A stretch of DNA of 64,000 nt from Prochilodus magdalenae (GCA_024036415.1 JAMWET010001240.1:1-64000); one strand, 5' to 3'; positions 47,501-54,399 are shown, numbered from the stretch's first letter. The notes: generated by a model not told the origin, from the sequence alone. A program made the numbers and translations.

Positions 47501-50500
47501 GTGTGAACATCTGTGGGCTGAGGTCTGCGAAGGTTTATCTGCATTAGCAGGACTTTATCTTCCAAGCTTTATCTGGATCTAATGGAGCTCATTGACTTAA
47601 GTGTGTCCAGATGTTTACTTGCACTTTTCGGACTGCGTCTAATAAAGTTCAACTACTTGAGTGCCTACCTGGATCTACTGAAGTTGACCTACACTAAATT
47701 TATGAAAAGATTCCTCTTTATAATTCTATGGAGTTCCTTAGATTGATGGAGAACCTGTCAACAATCAAAAACGGTTCTTCTATTGCTGGATCTACTCAAG
47801 TTAACTTGAGTACTGTATGAAATTTACATACAGATGTTAATGTTTAGTCCAGCTGGATCTACAGGTTTAGGCAGTGGTCTGACTGGACGCAAGTTTATCT
47901 GGATCTAGTTTCACTACACTCTCCAAAAAGATGCTTTCTCACTGGCAATGGTATTATACGTTCCACATATGAAGAACCATACATTCTTTATAACTGCTAC
48001 ATCTTTGAATGGTTCTTTGCATGGTAAAGGATCTATGTATTGCATCAGACTGATGGGGAATGTGCTGCATATGGTTCTATATAGCACCAAAAACAGTTCC
48101 ACTATTGTCGCCTTGCCTTCTGATGTTCATCTCCTCTAGTCTGTTTGGATGGACTGAGGTTTACTGACTGAGTGTGTAACTCCCTCGAAGCACAGGCAGA
48201 CACAAGTGGCTTTATCGCTACTGGGTTAGTTGAAGGCGTCTCTCCAAATCCACCCATTATTGGCGAGAAAATAAGCCATGGCAGCTTAGCATGAAACAAT
48301 AACGCACAGCATGTGAAATATCATTCGACTAAAATAAAATACAGACAACAAATACCTCGTTGGCTGCATGCTACAAACAATTGAGTCCTTGGCGGGGGGG
48401 CGGGGGTTCCCAGTGGTTTACCATTCATACGAATGGTTTTACGAATGGTAAACCACTGTGACCAGTATAAACTTTACCGAGGCCCAAGAGACATTGCGCA
48501 TGCTGCTAGCTTGCGGGTAAAGCTAAATTGTCCAAAACGCTTTTCATGTAACTGAGCAGAAATTTCAAAATAATAGTACTGTTGCTGGTACAAAATGACC
48601 ACAGTCATTTATTAGTATGGTGTAGGGCCTCCTTTTGCGGCCAATACAGCGTCAGGTGGTCTTGGGAATGACATATACTGCGTCCTGCACAGTGGTCAGA
48701 GGGAGTTTAAGCCATTCTTCTTGCAGGATAGTGGCCAGGTCACTATGTGATGCTGGTGGAGGTTCGTCCTTCTTGGTATGCTGACATTACCCTGGATACC
48801 GTGGCTCTTGATACATCACAAAGACTTGCTGTCTTGGTCACAGATGCTATACATAACGTAAACAATGTAGTTGGAACAGTTAGTGTAATGAGACATACGG
48901 ATCTAACTGCATCTAATGAAACGTATCTACTCACATGTAAAGTGATCTATGAAGGTTTATCTGCACTAGTGTATCTGGATCTAGAGAGGTTCATCTTGCC
49001 TGAGTGTAACTGGACCTGCAGGGGTTTATCTAATTTAGGGTTTCTGCATTTACTTACTTAATCTGTACCTTAGGCCGAGAACCCAAGTATACTCAATCCT
49101 GATTGGAGACTTGTACCCTGTACCCACCAAGGTCTATCTACTCAAATCTGTCTGGATCTACTGAAGTTAACGGATTTCAATGTGCAGAGACATATAGAAA
49201 TGTATCTGCACCAATCTGTCTATACCGTCTAGATGGTCAGGAACTAAAGGTGTACAGTATCTTCTTCTAGTACAGTTTACCGGAGCTATAGAGGGTTGCC
49301 TAGCACTGGCCACCGTACTGGTTCACCCGGTATACTGGCTGAATAGGTATGACTTGTGTCATTAAAGTTACACCAACATGCAGCAAAGCAATGCAGATAA
49401 GCTACACACACTGCAAGACACGCCAACACCCTCACCGGATGTTTGGGGAGCTGCAGTCTGGGACGAGTTATTGCAGTTTCAGGCTGTTGTTGATGGAGCC
49501 GACAGTAGAATGCATTAGAATGAGTTAGTAAGTCACGGGAGGTGGAAACCGAGTAGGAGGAAGAGCCAGGATCTTTAGGGTCGACTGTTAACCATTATCC
49601 TATCACAGAGTCTAAACTGCTTTCCATGCTCACTGCCTGGAGTGCTCCTCTCTCAGCTAGCAGCTTCAGGCTATGCTGCTGTTTTGGGCTTGGCCCTGGC
49701 TACAAGCTGGGAAGCCCTGCAGCTTTTCAGATAATACCGATAGCACGGATGCCTTGAAATGTTTACCGAATTGCAGCAGAGTTTGACGCTTGGAGATAAA
49801 AGCTTGAAAGTAAGAGAGGCAGAAGTGACTTGGGGTGTGTTCAGTACCGGTTTTGCCAAGCTTATAGAGGCCACAGTGCATTTAAGTGCACTTGTCCTTA
49901 TCTCATTAGTATAAGAGAAATAGCGACTGATGTAAAATGAGTCACCTAGCGTGTTTAAGGTGGTAGTAATTCCAGGATCCAGCAGATGGCGCTGCAGGAG
50001 GATGATGGGGCTATGCTATGATGATGCCGGGTATGAGTGACGGGATCCGTAGATTGGGAAGAGGTGCTACAGTGCAGGGAATGTTTCGTTCCATGTGTGG
50101 AAAATGGCTCCAGAGCAGATGTTAATGATTGGCTAAAAGGAGGGACTGAGCATTTGGGCGTGGCCAAAGACCATAGTGTGAAGGAGCTGAATCTGCAGGT
50201 GTATAGAAGCGTACGGTCATAAGGGTCTACCATCAGGGGCAAAATCCCAGTCTACAGGGAATTCTCTTGGAATTGTGCCAGGGAAGACATCCAGGGTGAG
50301 CTGAATTCACAGACAGACCTGTACTCTGATGCTTCAGGATGTACGGAGGGTTTATCTGCACTAGTGGATCGACACCCACTGTAAATGCTCTGCCCCCAGT
50401 ATGACACCATGCTTCTACCTGCAGCGGCTCCAGGTCCAGTTTCTGCTCCAGCACCTCTTGGCCATCTTTGCCCTGCTTATAAGCGAGAAAGCCGAAGAAA

Positions 50501-52915
50501 CGTCTCCACTTCACGAGCACCTCGGAAAACTGCACCTAGAGAGCAAGACGAGGACAGGAAATGACAAGCTGTGACCAGGCGCCACATTAAATTTGGTGCC
50601 GCAGCTAAATTCGCAGAGCATCTGAACCCTTTCTGAACCTCAGCCGCATGCTCAAATCCCTCTCTTACCAGGAACTGTGGACGTCCCAGTGCAGTCAGCT
50701 TAATGGCGGTGAAGCCATCTTCAGAACTTCCACCTGAGTGAATAAGCGTGTTTTAGAACAGCTGCGGTAATCTGTTAGGAGTGCTACAAGATGGACTGGA
50801 TTCTCTCCAGGAGGAAAGGGACTCTGTTATACAGGCTGGTTAAAATTTCAGTTACTACTCTTACTGAAGACCTAGAACTCTTCCTCATCAGCCTGCTCAG
50901 TAAGTGTAATGTGTTAGTGTACTGTAAGTAGAGTGTTGGTGTACAGTAACTCAGTAAGTGTAATGTGTTAGTGTACTGTAAGTAGTGTGTTGGTGTACAG
51001 TAACTCAGTAAGTGTAATGTGTTAGTGTACTGTAAGTAGTATGTTGGTGTACAGTAACTCAGTAAGTGTAATGTGTTAGTGTTCTGTAAGTAGTGTGTTG
51101 GTGTACAGTAACTCAGTAAGTGTAGTGTGTTAGTGTGCTGTAAGTAGTGTGTTGGTGTACAGTAACTCAGTAAGTGTAATGTGTTAGTGTACTGTAAGTA
51201 GTGTGTTGGAGTACAGTAACTCAGTAAGTGTAATGTGTTAGTGTGCTGTAAGTACTGTGTTGGTGTACAGTAACTCAGTAAGTGTAATGTGTTAGTGTGC
51301 TGTAAGTAGTGTGTTGGTGTACAGTAACTCAGTAAGTGTAATGTGTTAGTGTGCTGTAAGTAGTGTGTTGGTGTACAGTAACTCAGTAAGTGTAATGTGT
51401 TAGTGTACTGTAAGTAGTTGTGTACAGTAACTCAGTAAGTGTAATGCGTTAGTGTACTGTAACAGTAACTCAGTAAGTGTAATGTGTTGGTGTACTGTAA
51501 GTAGTGTGTTGGTGTACAGTAACTCAGTAAGTGTAATGTGTTGGTGTGCTGTAAGTAGTGTGTTGGTGTACAGTAACTCAGTAAGTGTAATGTGTTAGTG
51601 TACTGTAAGTAGTATGTTGGTGTACAGTAACTCAGTAAGTGTAATGTGTTGGTGTACTGTAAGTAGTGTGTTGGTGTACAGTAACTCAGTAAGTGTAATG
51701 TGTTAGTGTACTGTAAGTAGCGTGTTGGTGTACAGTAACTCAGTAAGTGTAATGTGTTAGTGTGCTGTAAGTACTGTGTTGGTGCACCAACCACTTACCC
51801 TAGCCCCTTATTAATCTCTGGTTAGATCATTATAGGACAGGAAGACAATGGAAGGAATAGTAAGCCCAATGATGGCTGCAGCTCTTGGCAAGCGATCATT
51901 AACACCACTGCCTGCTCCCAGCAAGAAACCACGTTCAGCAGCCAACAAAATAATTGATTTAAGTAGAAGCAATATCAAAGTTAGTTTCAAAAGTTAGTAA
52001 ACTTTGGTATTGCTGCACATGATCCAGCAATGAACGTGCGGTTAGTGTACTGTAAGTAGTGAAGAGGGAGGAGGAGTCTTGTGTCTTACAATAGAGGTGG
52101 ACGCCACAACTTTCTGGTGATGTGTTGCCCTCTATTGTTAGTATGACCCCCACCAGATAATCACAGTATATCAGGTATCACTGAACAAACATCTGGGCAT
52201 CACGGTGACAAACTGGGTAGCGTGGTTGCCTCACAGCAAGAAGGGGCTGGGTTTGATTCCCAGGTGGGGCATTCAGGGTCCTTTGTGTGTGGACTTTGTG
52301 CATGTTCTCCCTCTGGGTGCCCAGGTTTCCTCCCACAGTGCAAAGACATGTAGTCAGGAGACATGGAGACGCTAAATTGCCCCTATAGGTGGGAGTGATT
52401 GTGAGTCTGCCCTCCAGCACCACCCACCATGACCCCGAAGGATAAGCAGCTTAGATGAATGAATGAATGAATGAATGAATGAGATCTATTAATGTTATGT
52501 CCAAAAACGTATTTCCATCATATATAATTATTAGAAATTATTAATGAGATGAAAAATGAATATGTTCGCTTATTATATTATATGAGCTATGGACTGCATC
52601 ATGCAGCCATATCTCAGTCCTGTTTGCACTGTCCCCACCTGATGCTTTGATGCACTTCATAAAAGTCTCCATGTGCTGGTCACACTTCGCTTCTTCACTG
52701 TAGACATACGAGGGAGCGCTCTGCACACCGCCCCAGTGGTCACCAGATTCATGGTGGGGCGTGAAGGTCCTGTCACTGGAAAGCGCGTCTAAAGAAGAAC
52801 AACAAGCAGGTACTCTTTCCTCTTTAGCTGGAACCTTTTATATAACAGTCATAGTAGCTCTAATAGACGGAGAGACTCACCAGGGTTTCCTTTTTCTGAG
52901 TCTGACAGGGCCGAC
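27395..52915 (-). CDS. prodh: Proline dehydrogenase (PRODH), 12 visible exons, 5' end missing
   Basis: The product oxidises L-proline to delta-1-pyrroline-5-carboxylate with FAD and passes electrons to ubiquinone at the mitochondrial inner membrane. Twelve exons on the minus strand join into one open frame of 438 residues plus stop, with GT donors and AG acceptors throughout. Landmarks in order are [88 protein letters not shown] and YLSRRAQEN. The last holds the paired arginines that bind the proline carboxylate in this family (R555/R556 of E. coli PutA). Vertebrate PRODH has about 600 residues, so roughly 150 N-terminal residues, including the targeting peptide, are not seen here. The match is closer to PRODH than to PRODH2 (hydroxyproline dehydrogenase), whose C-terminus differs. 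I cannot tell prodha from prodhb. The introns are rich in repeats. Confidence 0.95.
27586..28345. other. prodh last intron, proximal part, with a SINE scrap
   Basis: Intron sequence. At about 27,868-27,945 it contains a fragment resembling the head of a tRNA-derived SINE, with GCACTGTGGCCTCACCGTAA then CCTGGGTTTG. The rest shows short ATA repeats near 28,080 and nothing else recognised. Confidence 0.45.
28346..28700. repeat. ATT/GTT/ATC trinucleotide microsatellite
   Basis: About 350 bp of ATT units mixed with GTT, ATC and GTC blocks in an approximately repeated order, lying in a prodh intron. The open frames on both strands (poly-Asn/Asp/Thr, poly-Leu/Ile/Val) are by-products of the period of three. 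Confidence 0.95.
28701..30016. other. prodh last intron, distal part
   Basis: A+T-rich intron DNA. Apart from the unclassified repeat at 29,290-29,690 I see no element or exon here. Confidence 0.4.
29290..29690. repeat. Unclassified interspersed repeat, copy 1
   Basis: It shares the block caagaaaccacgttcagca, and a following region ending in a GCCCCCTGTT/GCCCTCTATT motif, with 51,870-52,150. The copies are strongly diverged. No terminal repeats or coding frame are visible; possibly an old SINE or LINE tail. Confidence 0.4.
30017..30105 (-). CDS. prodh: prodh visible exon 11
   Basis: 89 nt encoding [20 protein letters not shown] then MCDQISFPL, with split codons at both ends. It is missed by simple ORF finding because stop codons close in on both sides. 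The acceptor is gctttatag and the donor gtatga. One residue is unusual: VCF where human PRODH, as I recall it, has VYF. The 2.4-kb 23-bp VNTR lies just upstream of it in the gene, in the intron before this exon. Confidence 0.96.
30227..32611 (+). repeat. 23-bp VNTR of about 100 copies in a prodh intron
   Basis: About 2.4 kb of head-to-tail 23-bp units, each with tgtggtttgtgttcag preceded by a tgttc. Nearly all variation is at three spots: TGTGG or TGTAG, GTTCAG or GTCCAG, and GCATG, GCGTG or GGGTG. Indels are almost absent, so the array is young or homogenised. Variant strings recur in blocks, giving higher-order structure. The plus strand lacks stops in all three frames, so it yields overlapping Cys/Val-rich frames that are not genes. 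Confidence 0.98.
32612..32790 (+). mobile_element. tRNA-derived SINE fragment
   Basis: Contains a B-box-like ggtccgattcc at 32,662-32,672. A body follows with the GAGCAAGGCTCCTAACCCC string typical of a widespread fish SINE type. It adjoins the end of the VNTR. The A box is weak and no tail is clear. Confidence 0.6.
32791..33259. other. prodh intron, unrecognised
   Basis: Unique intron DNA. The last part may already belong to the Tc1 family C element that follows. Confidence 0.3.
33260..34020 (+). mobile_element. Tc1-like element, family C (prodh intron, copy 1)
   Basis: A degraded transposon. The 5' part shares AGGAATGAAACTTGGTGGG with the 57.4-58.1 kb copy in inverse orientation. The transposase region runs from about 33,390 to 33,870, with the [12 protein letters not shown] segment near 33,590-33,625 in a different frame from its neighbours. 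The tail after the stop (cttccttcccaaca) is shared with the other copy. It lies opposite to prodh. Confidence 0.8.
33390..33870 (+). pseudogene. Family C Tc1 transposase relic
   Basis: A frame-broken transposase of the DD34E type. Readable pieces are [19 protein letters not shown], the [10 protein letters not shown] segment with the first catalytic Asp, a [24 protein letters not shown] stretch out of frame, and a C-terminal IPRRL-type end. Multiple indels; no functional product. Confidence 0.8.
34021..34527. other. prodh intron, possible conserved element
   Basis: Complex sequence close to visible exon 10. The stretch around 34,230-34,330 has the GC balance and low repetitiveness of a conserved non-coding element. 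No exon was found in it. Confidence 0.3.
34528..34626 (-). CDS. prodh: prodh visible exon 10
   Basis: 99 nt encoding [32 protein letters not shown] and a split Arg. MVASHN is an invariant PRODH strand. The acceptor ends ttag and the donor is gtaggacc. Both ends stay in phase with the neighbouring exons. Confidence 0.97.
34901..35076 (-). CDS. prodh: prodh visible exon 9 (LVRGAY exon)
   Basis: 176 nt. It encodes [20 protein letters not shown], then [32 protein letters not shown] and a split Arg. LVRGAY (visible residues about 278-283) is a core barrel strand contacting the flavin. The acceptor is ctccttacag and the donor gtgagagag. Confidence 0.98.
35280..36070. repeat. A+T-rich degenerate array of TATAGCT palindromic motifs
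   Basis: Loosely repeated strings such as aacagctatatagctat and tgtaataactatatagct occur every 30-40 bp on both strands, in an intron of prodh. The self-complementary TATAGCTATA cores make the stretch prone to cruciforms. No coding potential. Confidence 0.6.
36071..36673. other. prodh intron with a retroelement-like 3' end
   Basis: At about 36,110-36,415 the text resembles the tail of an unclassified fish repeat, ending ccattaaaacctgcttttgg and a short unique stretch. Similar in style to 46,930-47,295 on the opposite strand. A short TG run precedes visible exon 8. Confidence 0.3.
36674..36820 (-). CDS. prodh: prodh visible exon 8 (FAD/active-site strand)
   Basis: 147 nt, 49 whole codons. 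It reads [20 protein letters not shown] through to [10 protein letters not shown]. The Asp and Glu of VDAEQ (visible residues 217 and 219) sit on a barrel strand facing FAD and substrate in this family; the Asp corresponds to D370 of E. coli PutA. The acceptor is ttgtgttgtgcag and the donor gtgagacgg. Confidence 0.98.
36960..37455 (+). pseudogene. Family C Tc1 fragment (prodh intron, copy 2)
   Basis: Corresponds to the transposase region of copy 1: [15 protein letters not shown], then an equivalent of the RLSWSD and FSD region with several indels, then PYRTICI. It begins about 140 bp upstream of visible exon 8 in gene orientation. Heavily decayed. Confidence 0.75.
37456..38146. other. prodh intron, unrecognised
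   Basis: Unique sequence with no recognised repeat or exon. Confidence 0.3.
38147..38863 (+). mobile_element. Tc1-like transposon, family B, truncated (prodh intron)
   Basis: A 5' half element. It starts TA with the terminal repeat tacagtggggtgcgaaagtt, has a transposase start at 38,547 and breaks off in the FTQ-type region at a G run. It is the third copy of family B in the window. Internal small changes, such as an extra aacattgaaa near 38,581-38,590, put the frame out. Confidence 0.92.
38870..39253 (-). mobile_element. LINE (L1/Tx1-type) ORF2 C-terminal fragment
   Basis: A 127-codon minus frame includes [50 protein letters not shown]. The CP.C....GTF...FWE pattern is the zinc-knuckle-like region downstream of reverse transcriptase in fish L1-type elements. 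It directly abuts the truncated Tc1 end at 38,863, suggesting one inserted into or replaced the other. The preceding and following parts of the LINE are absent. Confidence 0.55.
39254..39840. other. prodh intron, unrecognised
   Basis: Unique intron DNA with a few GCTAGC-type motifs. No exon or element recognised. Confidence 0.3.
39841..40352 (+). mobile_element. Non-autonomous repeat H, copy 1, with an internal 15-bp array
   Basis: A dispersed, non-coding element. Its ends are imperfect inverted repeats: GCTGGTGTGAGTGGATCAGA at 39,929-39,948 pairs with TCTGATCCACTCACACCAGC at 40,273-40,292, and the outer TCATTCTCAGCACCGCAGTG pairs near 40,330-40,347. Inside, a 15-bp unit (gggcagcgtcctgtg) is repeated five times at about 40,026-40,100. 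The second copy is inverted at 56,600-57,125. Probably a MITE. Confidence 0.75.
40523..40615 (-). CDS. prodh: prodh visible exon 7
   Basis: 93 nt, 31 whole codons, [20 protein letters not shown] then [11 protein letters not shown]. The glutamate-rich FTEEEE helix and QR.DVLAK are typical of PRODH. The acceptor is cctgattgaacag and the donor gtgagtctg. Confidence 0.97.
40616..41030. other. prodh intron, unrecognised
   Basis: A+T-rich intron DNA with nothing recognised. Confidence 0.3.
41031..41360 (-). mobile_element. Repeat E, copy 1
   Basis: Minus-orientation copy of a dispersed repeat also at 42,580-43,035 (+), 49,940-50,300 (+) and 53,165-53,545 (-). The shared core contains gggcgtggccaaagaccata and, on the sense strand, a conceptual [22 protein letters not shown] string that resembles a transposase HTH. 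This copy is decayed and has a private insert near 41,120-41,180. Confidence 0.6.
41424..41562 (+). pseudogene. Tc1/mariner DDE C-terminal fragment
   Basis: Reads [20 protein letters not shown] then [20 protein letters not shown]. The WPQ.P.LN.IE.LW signature carries the third catalytic residue of Tc1/mariner transposases. It is followed by a (CAC)n/(CAT)n stretch. The rest of the element is absent. Confidence 0.7.
41628..41915 (+). mobile_element. tRNA-derived SINE
   Basis: An A-box-like tggtgcaatggataac lies near 41,636-41,651 and a B-box-like gggttcaattt at 41,701-41,711. The body includes gagtgcttgggcaagac. Length of about 290 bp fits a fish SINE. Located in the intron between visible exons 6 and 7. 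Confidence 0.6.
42060..42310. promoter_or_regulatory. ATTA-rich intron segment next to visible exon 6
   Basis: A complex, non-repetitive stretch with several homeodomain-type cores (caattagcac, ctaattacc, gcaattagcc) within 250 bp, directly beside the exon. It could be an intronic enhancer. The evidence is motif density only. Confidence 0.25.
42358..42439 (-). CDS. prodh: prodh visible exon 6
   Basis: 82 nt. It completes the split glycine and encodes [20 protein letters not shown] then LVVPNLQ. ILDW..LID.RT is a conserved PRODH string. The acceptor is gatttttgaag and the donor gtaggaagag. The intron sequence just downstream in the gene is unusually rich in ATTA/TAAT motifs. Confidence 0.95.
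42580..43035 (+). mobile_element. Repeat E, copy 2
   Basis: The longest and best kept copy. On the plus strand it has gatggcgctgaatgaggatg near the start, then wording that translates as [20 protein letters not shown] and VWKRTV, and a tail resembling IHQIYLH..C. The Ser-Val-x-Glu-Val-Ala pattern with a following Arg-Thr-Val resembles the helix-turn-helix of DDE transposases. No catalytic core is present. Confidence 0.6.
43323..43396 (-). CDS. prodh: prodh visible exon 5
   Basis: 74 nt encoding [20 protein letters not shown] then LHSP and a split glycine. It corresponds to the PRODH segment carrying the conserved WF before the ILDW block. The acceptor is ctcttttag and the donor gtgagaacc. 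Confidence 0.9.
43397..43845. other. prodh intron, unrecognised
   Basis: Intron DNA between visible exon 5 and a MITE. Nothing recognised. Confidence 0.3.
43846..44265. mobile_element. Tc1-type MITE, about 420 bp
   Basis: Starts tacactaccagtcaaaagtt and ends with the inverted form aacttttgactggcgga. The terminal sequence is of the Tc1/mariner kind and the interior has no transposase. Confidence 0.75.
44330..45272 (+). repeat. 38-bp minisatellite in a prodh intron
   Basis: About 24 units built from gttccgactgttccaacttc and agaatgttcggtcgtaat. A sub-block at 45,030-45,225 has the variants ACTGATCC and TTCTGAATG in five successive units, a higher-order expansion. Each unit carries GAATGTTC, a GAAnnTTC pair. 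Frames on both strands are repeat by-products. Confidence 0.97.
45273..46040. other. prodh intron, unrecognised
   Basis: Unique intron DNA. Frames at 45,579-45,869 and 45,871-46,059 have no recognisable domain. Confidence 0.3.
46930..47295. mobile_element. Unclassified retroelement-like insertion
   Basis: A block of different base composition inside the degenerate array. On the minus strand it ends with tttattaaatccttgcactt. Purine-rich on the plus strand. It may be a solo LTR or an element tail, and no terminal repeat pair is visible. Confidence 0.35.
48411..48458. repeat. Perfect 16-bp inverted repeat with 16-nt loop
   Basis: Arms cagtggtttaccattc (48,411-48,426) and gaatggtaaaccactg (48,443-48,458), following a G-rich run at 48,391-48,406. 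Confidence 0.9.
48560..48885 (-). pseudogene. Internally deleted Tc1-like element, family D
   Basis: On the minus strand, [20 protein letters not shown] then YQEGRTS is the HTH of a Tc1-type transposase. Immediately after comes the C-terminal end, [20 protein letters not shown], with PRR and K.GGPTPY-like remnants frameshifted. The central catalytic region is missing, so this is a deletion derivative. Confidence 0.8.
49261..49939. other. prodh intron, unrecognised
   Basis: Complex intron sequence with no recognised repeat or exon. Confidence 0.3.
49940..50300 (+). mobile_element. Repeat E, copy 3
   Basis: Similar to copy 2 from gatggcgctgcaggaggatg through gggcgtggccaaagacca. It contains a 61-codon frame (50,037-50,222) with [15 protein letters not shown] and [15 protein letters not shown] few bases are lost after SVKE compared with copy 2, breaking the HTH frame. 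Confidence 0.65.
50419..50535 (-). CDS. prodh: prodh visible exon 4
   Basis: 117 nt, 39 whole codons, starting [16 protein letters not shown] and ending LDLEPLQ. It matches the PRODH helix that follows LGRPQFL. The acceptor is ctctctag and the donor gtagaagc. Only about 130 bp separate it from visible exon 3, while the downstream intron is about 7 kb and repeat-filled. Confidence 0.95.
50669..50733 (-). CDS. prodh: prodh visible exon 3
   Basis: 65 nt encoding [20 protein letters not shown] and a final L. The [13 protein letters not shown] block is a hallmark of PRODH. The acceptor is attcactcag and the donor gtaagagagg. The intron from here to visible exon 2 carries a 54-bp minisatellite and a SINE. 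Confidence 0.95.
50895..51785 (+). repeat. 54-bp minisatellite in a prodh intron
   Basis: About 16 units with period 54 (for example cagtaagtg at 50,898 and 50,952). Building blocks are gtaatgtgttagtgtactg and taagtagtgtgttggtgta. Point variants dominate, with one shortened unit near 51,415-51,470. Minus-strand Tyr/Thr/Leu-rich frames are by-products. Confidence 0.97.
51870..52150. repeat. Unclassified interspersed repeat, copy 2
   Basis: Shares caagaaaccacgttcagca and the GTGATG...GCCCTCTATT region with 29,290-29,690. No terminal repeats or frame recognised. Confidence 0.4.
52195..52482 (+). mobile_element. tRNA-derived SINE (Mermaid-like)
   Basis: The head has tRNA-like gggtagcgtggttgcctcac and a B box ggtttgattcc at 52,250-52,260. 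The body has catgttctccctctgggtg and tttcctcccacagtg. It ends with the (GAAT)n tail at 52,455-52,480. Family name by resemblance only. About 290 bp, apparently full length. Confidence 0.8.
52639..52788 (-). CDS. prodh: prodh visible exon 2
   Basis: 150 nt. It covers visible residues about 12-62: a poorly conserved region, then [17 protein letters not shown] and MKCIKASG, which match the PRODH segment leading into the barrel. The acceptor is ttcttctttag and the donor follows TCAG with gtgggg. The split glycine codon is completed by the next exon. Confidence 0.9.
52881..52915 (-). CDS. prodh: prodh visible exon 1 (35 nt microexon)
   Basis: Encodes [11 protein letters not shown] between split codons, in the variable serine-rich segment before the conserved barrel. 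The acceptor reads gctttgtcag and the donor gtgagtctc. The exon starts with the last base of a split codon, so at least one further exon must lie upstream. It was recognised from its splice sites and from the phase it shares with the next exon, because it is too short and variable to identify alone. Confidence 0.75.
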
Positions 52916-53164
52916 CTGACAAAGCAGAAAGAAGGTTACTGCTAAAGTGTTGGCATGACCCTGTAAGTCAGCTCAGCTCAGTTCAAAGTCTCCAAAACAG
53001 CACAACAATGCCTTACTAAAGACCTGAGTGCAATACGTCTACACTGTTGGGTATCCCATGCATAATGCACCTGTGAGAATAGTGAAAAGCTTTTCCGGGT
53101 GGAGAACCCCGACTGTCTTTAAGAGGTAGGCCTACAGTTTGGCCTTTAATGTCAAAACCTGAAA

Positions 53165-53545
53165 TGCTGTCAAAGCTGGTTAGACTCCAACTCACCAGAC
53201 AACAACACGAGTCACCTGATAGCATGCAATGCCTCCACAAGCACAAAAGCTGTGATTGGATTTGGCATGTACTGGGCCAGATTTGGTGGATGTCTTCCCT
53301 GGCAAAGTTCCGAGGAGAATTCCCTGTAGACTGGGATTTTAGCCACCGCTGGTAGACCCGTATGATCGCTTCCATACACCTGCAGATTCAGCTACTTCCC
53401 TCACACTATGGTCTTTGGCCACGCCCACATGCTCAGCCACTCCTTTGAGCCAATCATTAACATCTGCTCTGAAGCCATTTCCACATATGGAACGAGACAT
53501 TCCTTACACTGTGGCAACTCTTCCCAATCTATGGATCTATAAAAA
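53165..53545 (-). mobile_element. Repeat E, copy 4
   Basis: A minus-orientation copy. On its sense strand it includes [20 protein letters not shown], continuing the HTH-like string of copy 2, then NFAREDIHQIW. It sits just upstream of visible exon 1 of prodh. Confidence 0.6.
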
Positions 53546-54095
53546 AAAGGCCTGACAATTTTCCATCCAGCATTTTAACCTTTGGTTTTTGAAACTTGAC
53601 AATGAAATGATATGCCAAGTGTATATACAACACAGATCATGGTTATATTAAAGATTCCATAGAATGGACACCTGTACTGGCATGGTTGAATAAGGAGAGT
53701 ACAGGACCTAGAAGCGACATACCGTGAGCTTCACTGTTGTTCCTCCTTCAACACGTTCGCAAAAAAAGACTTTGAAACAGACTGAATCCTGAAATCCTGA
53801 ACCGTTACGTAACAGTCTTGACTCATTAATATTCACCCCTTCACCATCACTGTTGCTTGTGTTTTGTCATTACAGCTTCTCACTGTAAACCAGCTAATCA
53901 GGGCCGAGCTCAGCAGATGTTGCTCACGAGTCCAACAAAAACAGGACAACAGGTCTTTTCATTCTAGAACCGAATGTATCTAGAGTGTAAATGGGAGTGT
54001 AAAGCCACATCTGGGCATTTTTCACCCCAACCAAAAGTCACAAACGTTTATAGAACATATAGAACATGAGTGAACTGTTCAAAATGCTGAATAAT

Positions 54096-54135
<40 letters not shown>

Positions 54136-54300
54136 CATCATCATTTTTTCAATTTTGTTTTTAAATAATAAGACAAATTTATTTACTTAGTGTACTATTG
54201 CAAGACTAAAGGACCTGCCACCCAGAGGAGAAGTGCAAATACCTAGGAAACTAAATGCAGAGTGTGGGGCCCCCAAGACTAAACACCTGCCACCCATAGG
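53546..54300. other. Intergenic or 5' intron, with an ATA microsatellite
   Basis: Mostly unique. An (ATA)n run lies at about 54,090-54,135. No prodh 5' exon was found. Confidence 0.35.
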
Positions 54301-54386
54301 AAAAATAAATAAATAAATAAATAAATGGTCTGGCCCCCTTGAATAACACAGTTATTATATTAAATAAATAAATAAATAAATAATAT
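54300..54386. repeat. AAAT tetranucleotide tracts
   Basis: Two AAAT runs, at about 54,304-54,326 and 54,360-54,385. Confidence 0.85.
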
Positions 54387-54399
54387 ATTATTCACAATT

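Larger units (their letters stand above)
46041..49260 (+). repeat. Degenerate dispersed array of GGATCTACTGAAG-type units
   Basis: Phrases such as ctggatctactgaagttta and gtttatctgcactagt recur irregularly every 30-60 bp over about 3 kb, interrupted by other repeats. GGTTCTATATAG-type segments lie at 46,270-46,580, 47,320-47,480 and 47,930-48,110. It looks like an old tandem array broken up by insertions; the last echo is near 50,340. Confidence 0.6.

Noticed and set aside
52195..52482. A functional tRNA gene
   Set aside because: A- and B-box-like motifs are present, but there is no cloverleaf; the body and GAAT tail identify a SINE.
27395..52915. PRODH2 (hydroxyproline dehydrogenase) as the identity
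   Set aside because: The [31 protein letters not shown] and YKYVPYGP strings fit PRODH more closely, and the C-terminal tail differs from PRODH2.
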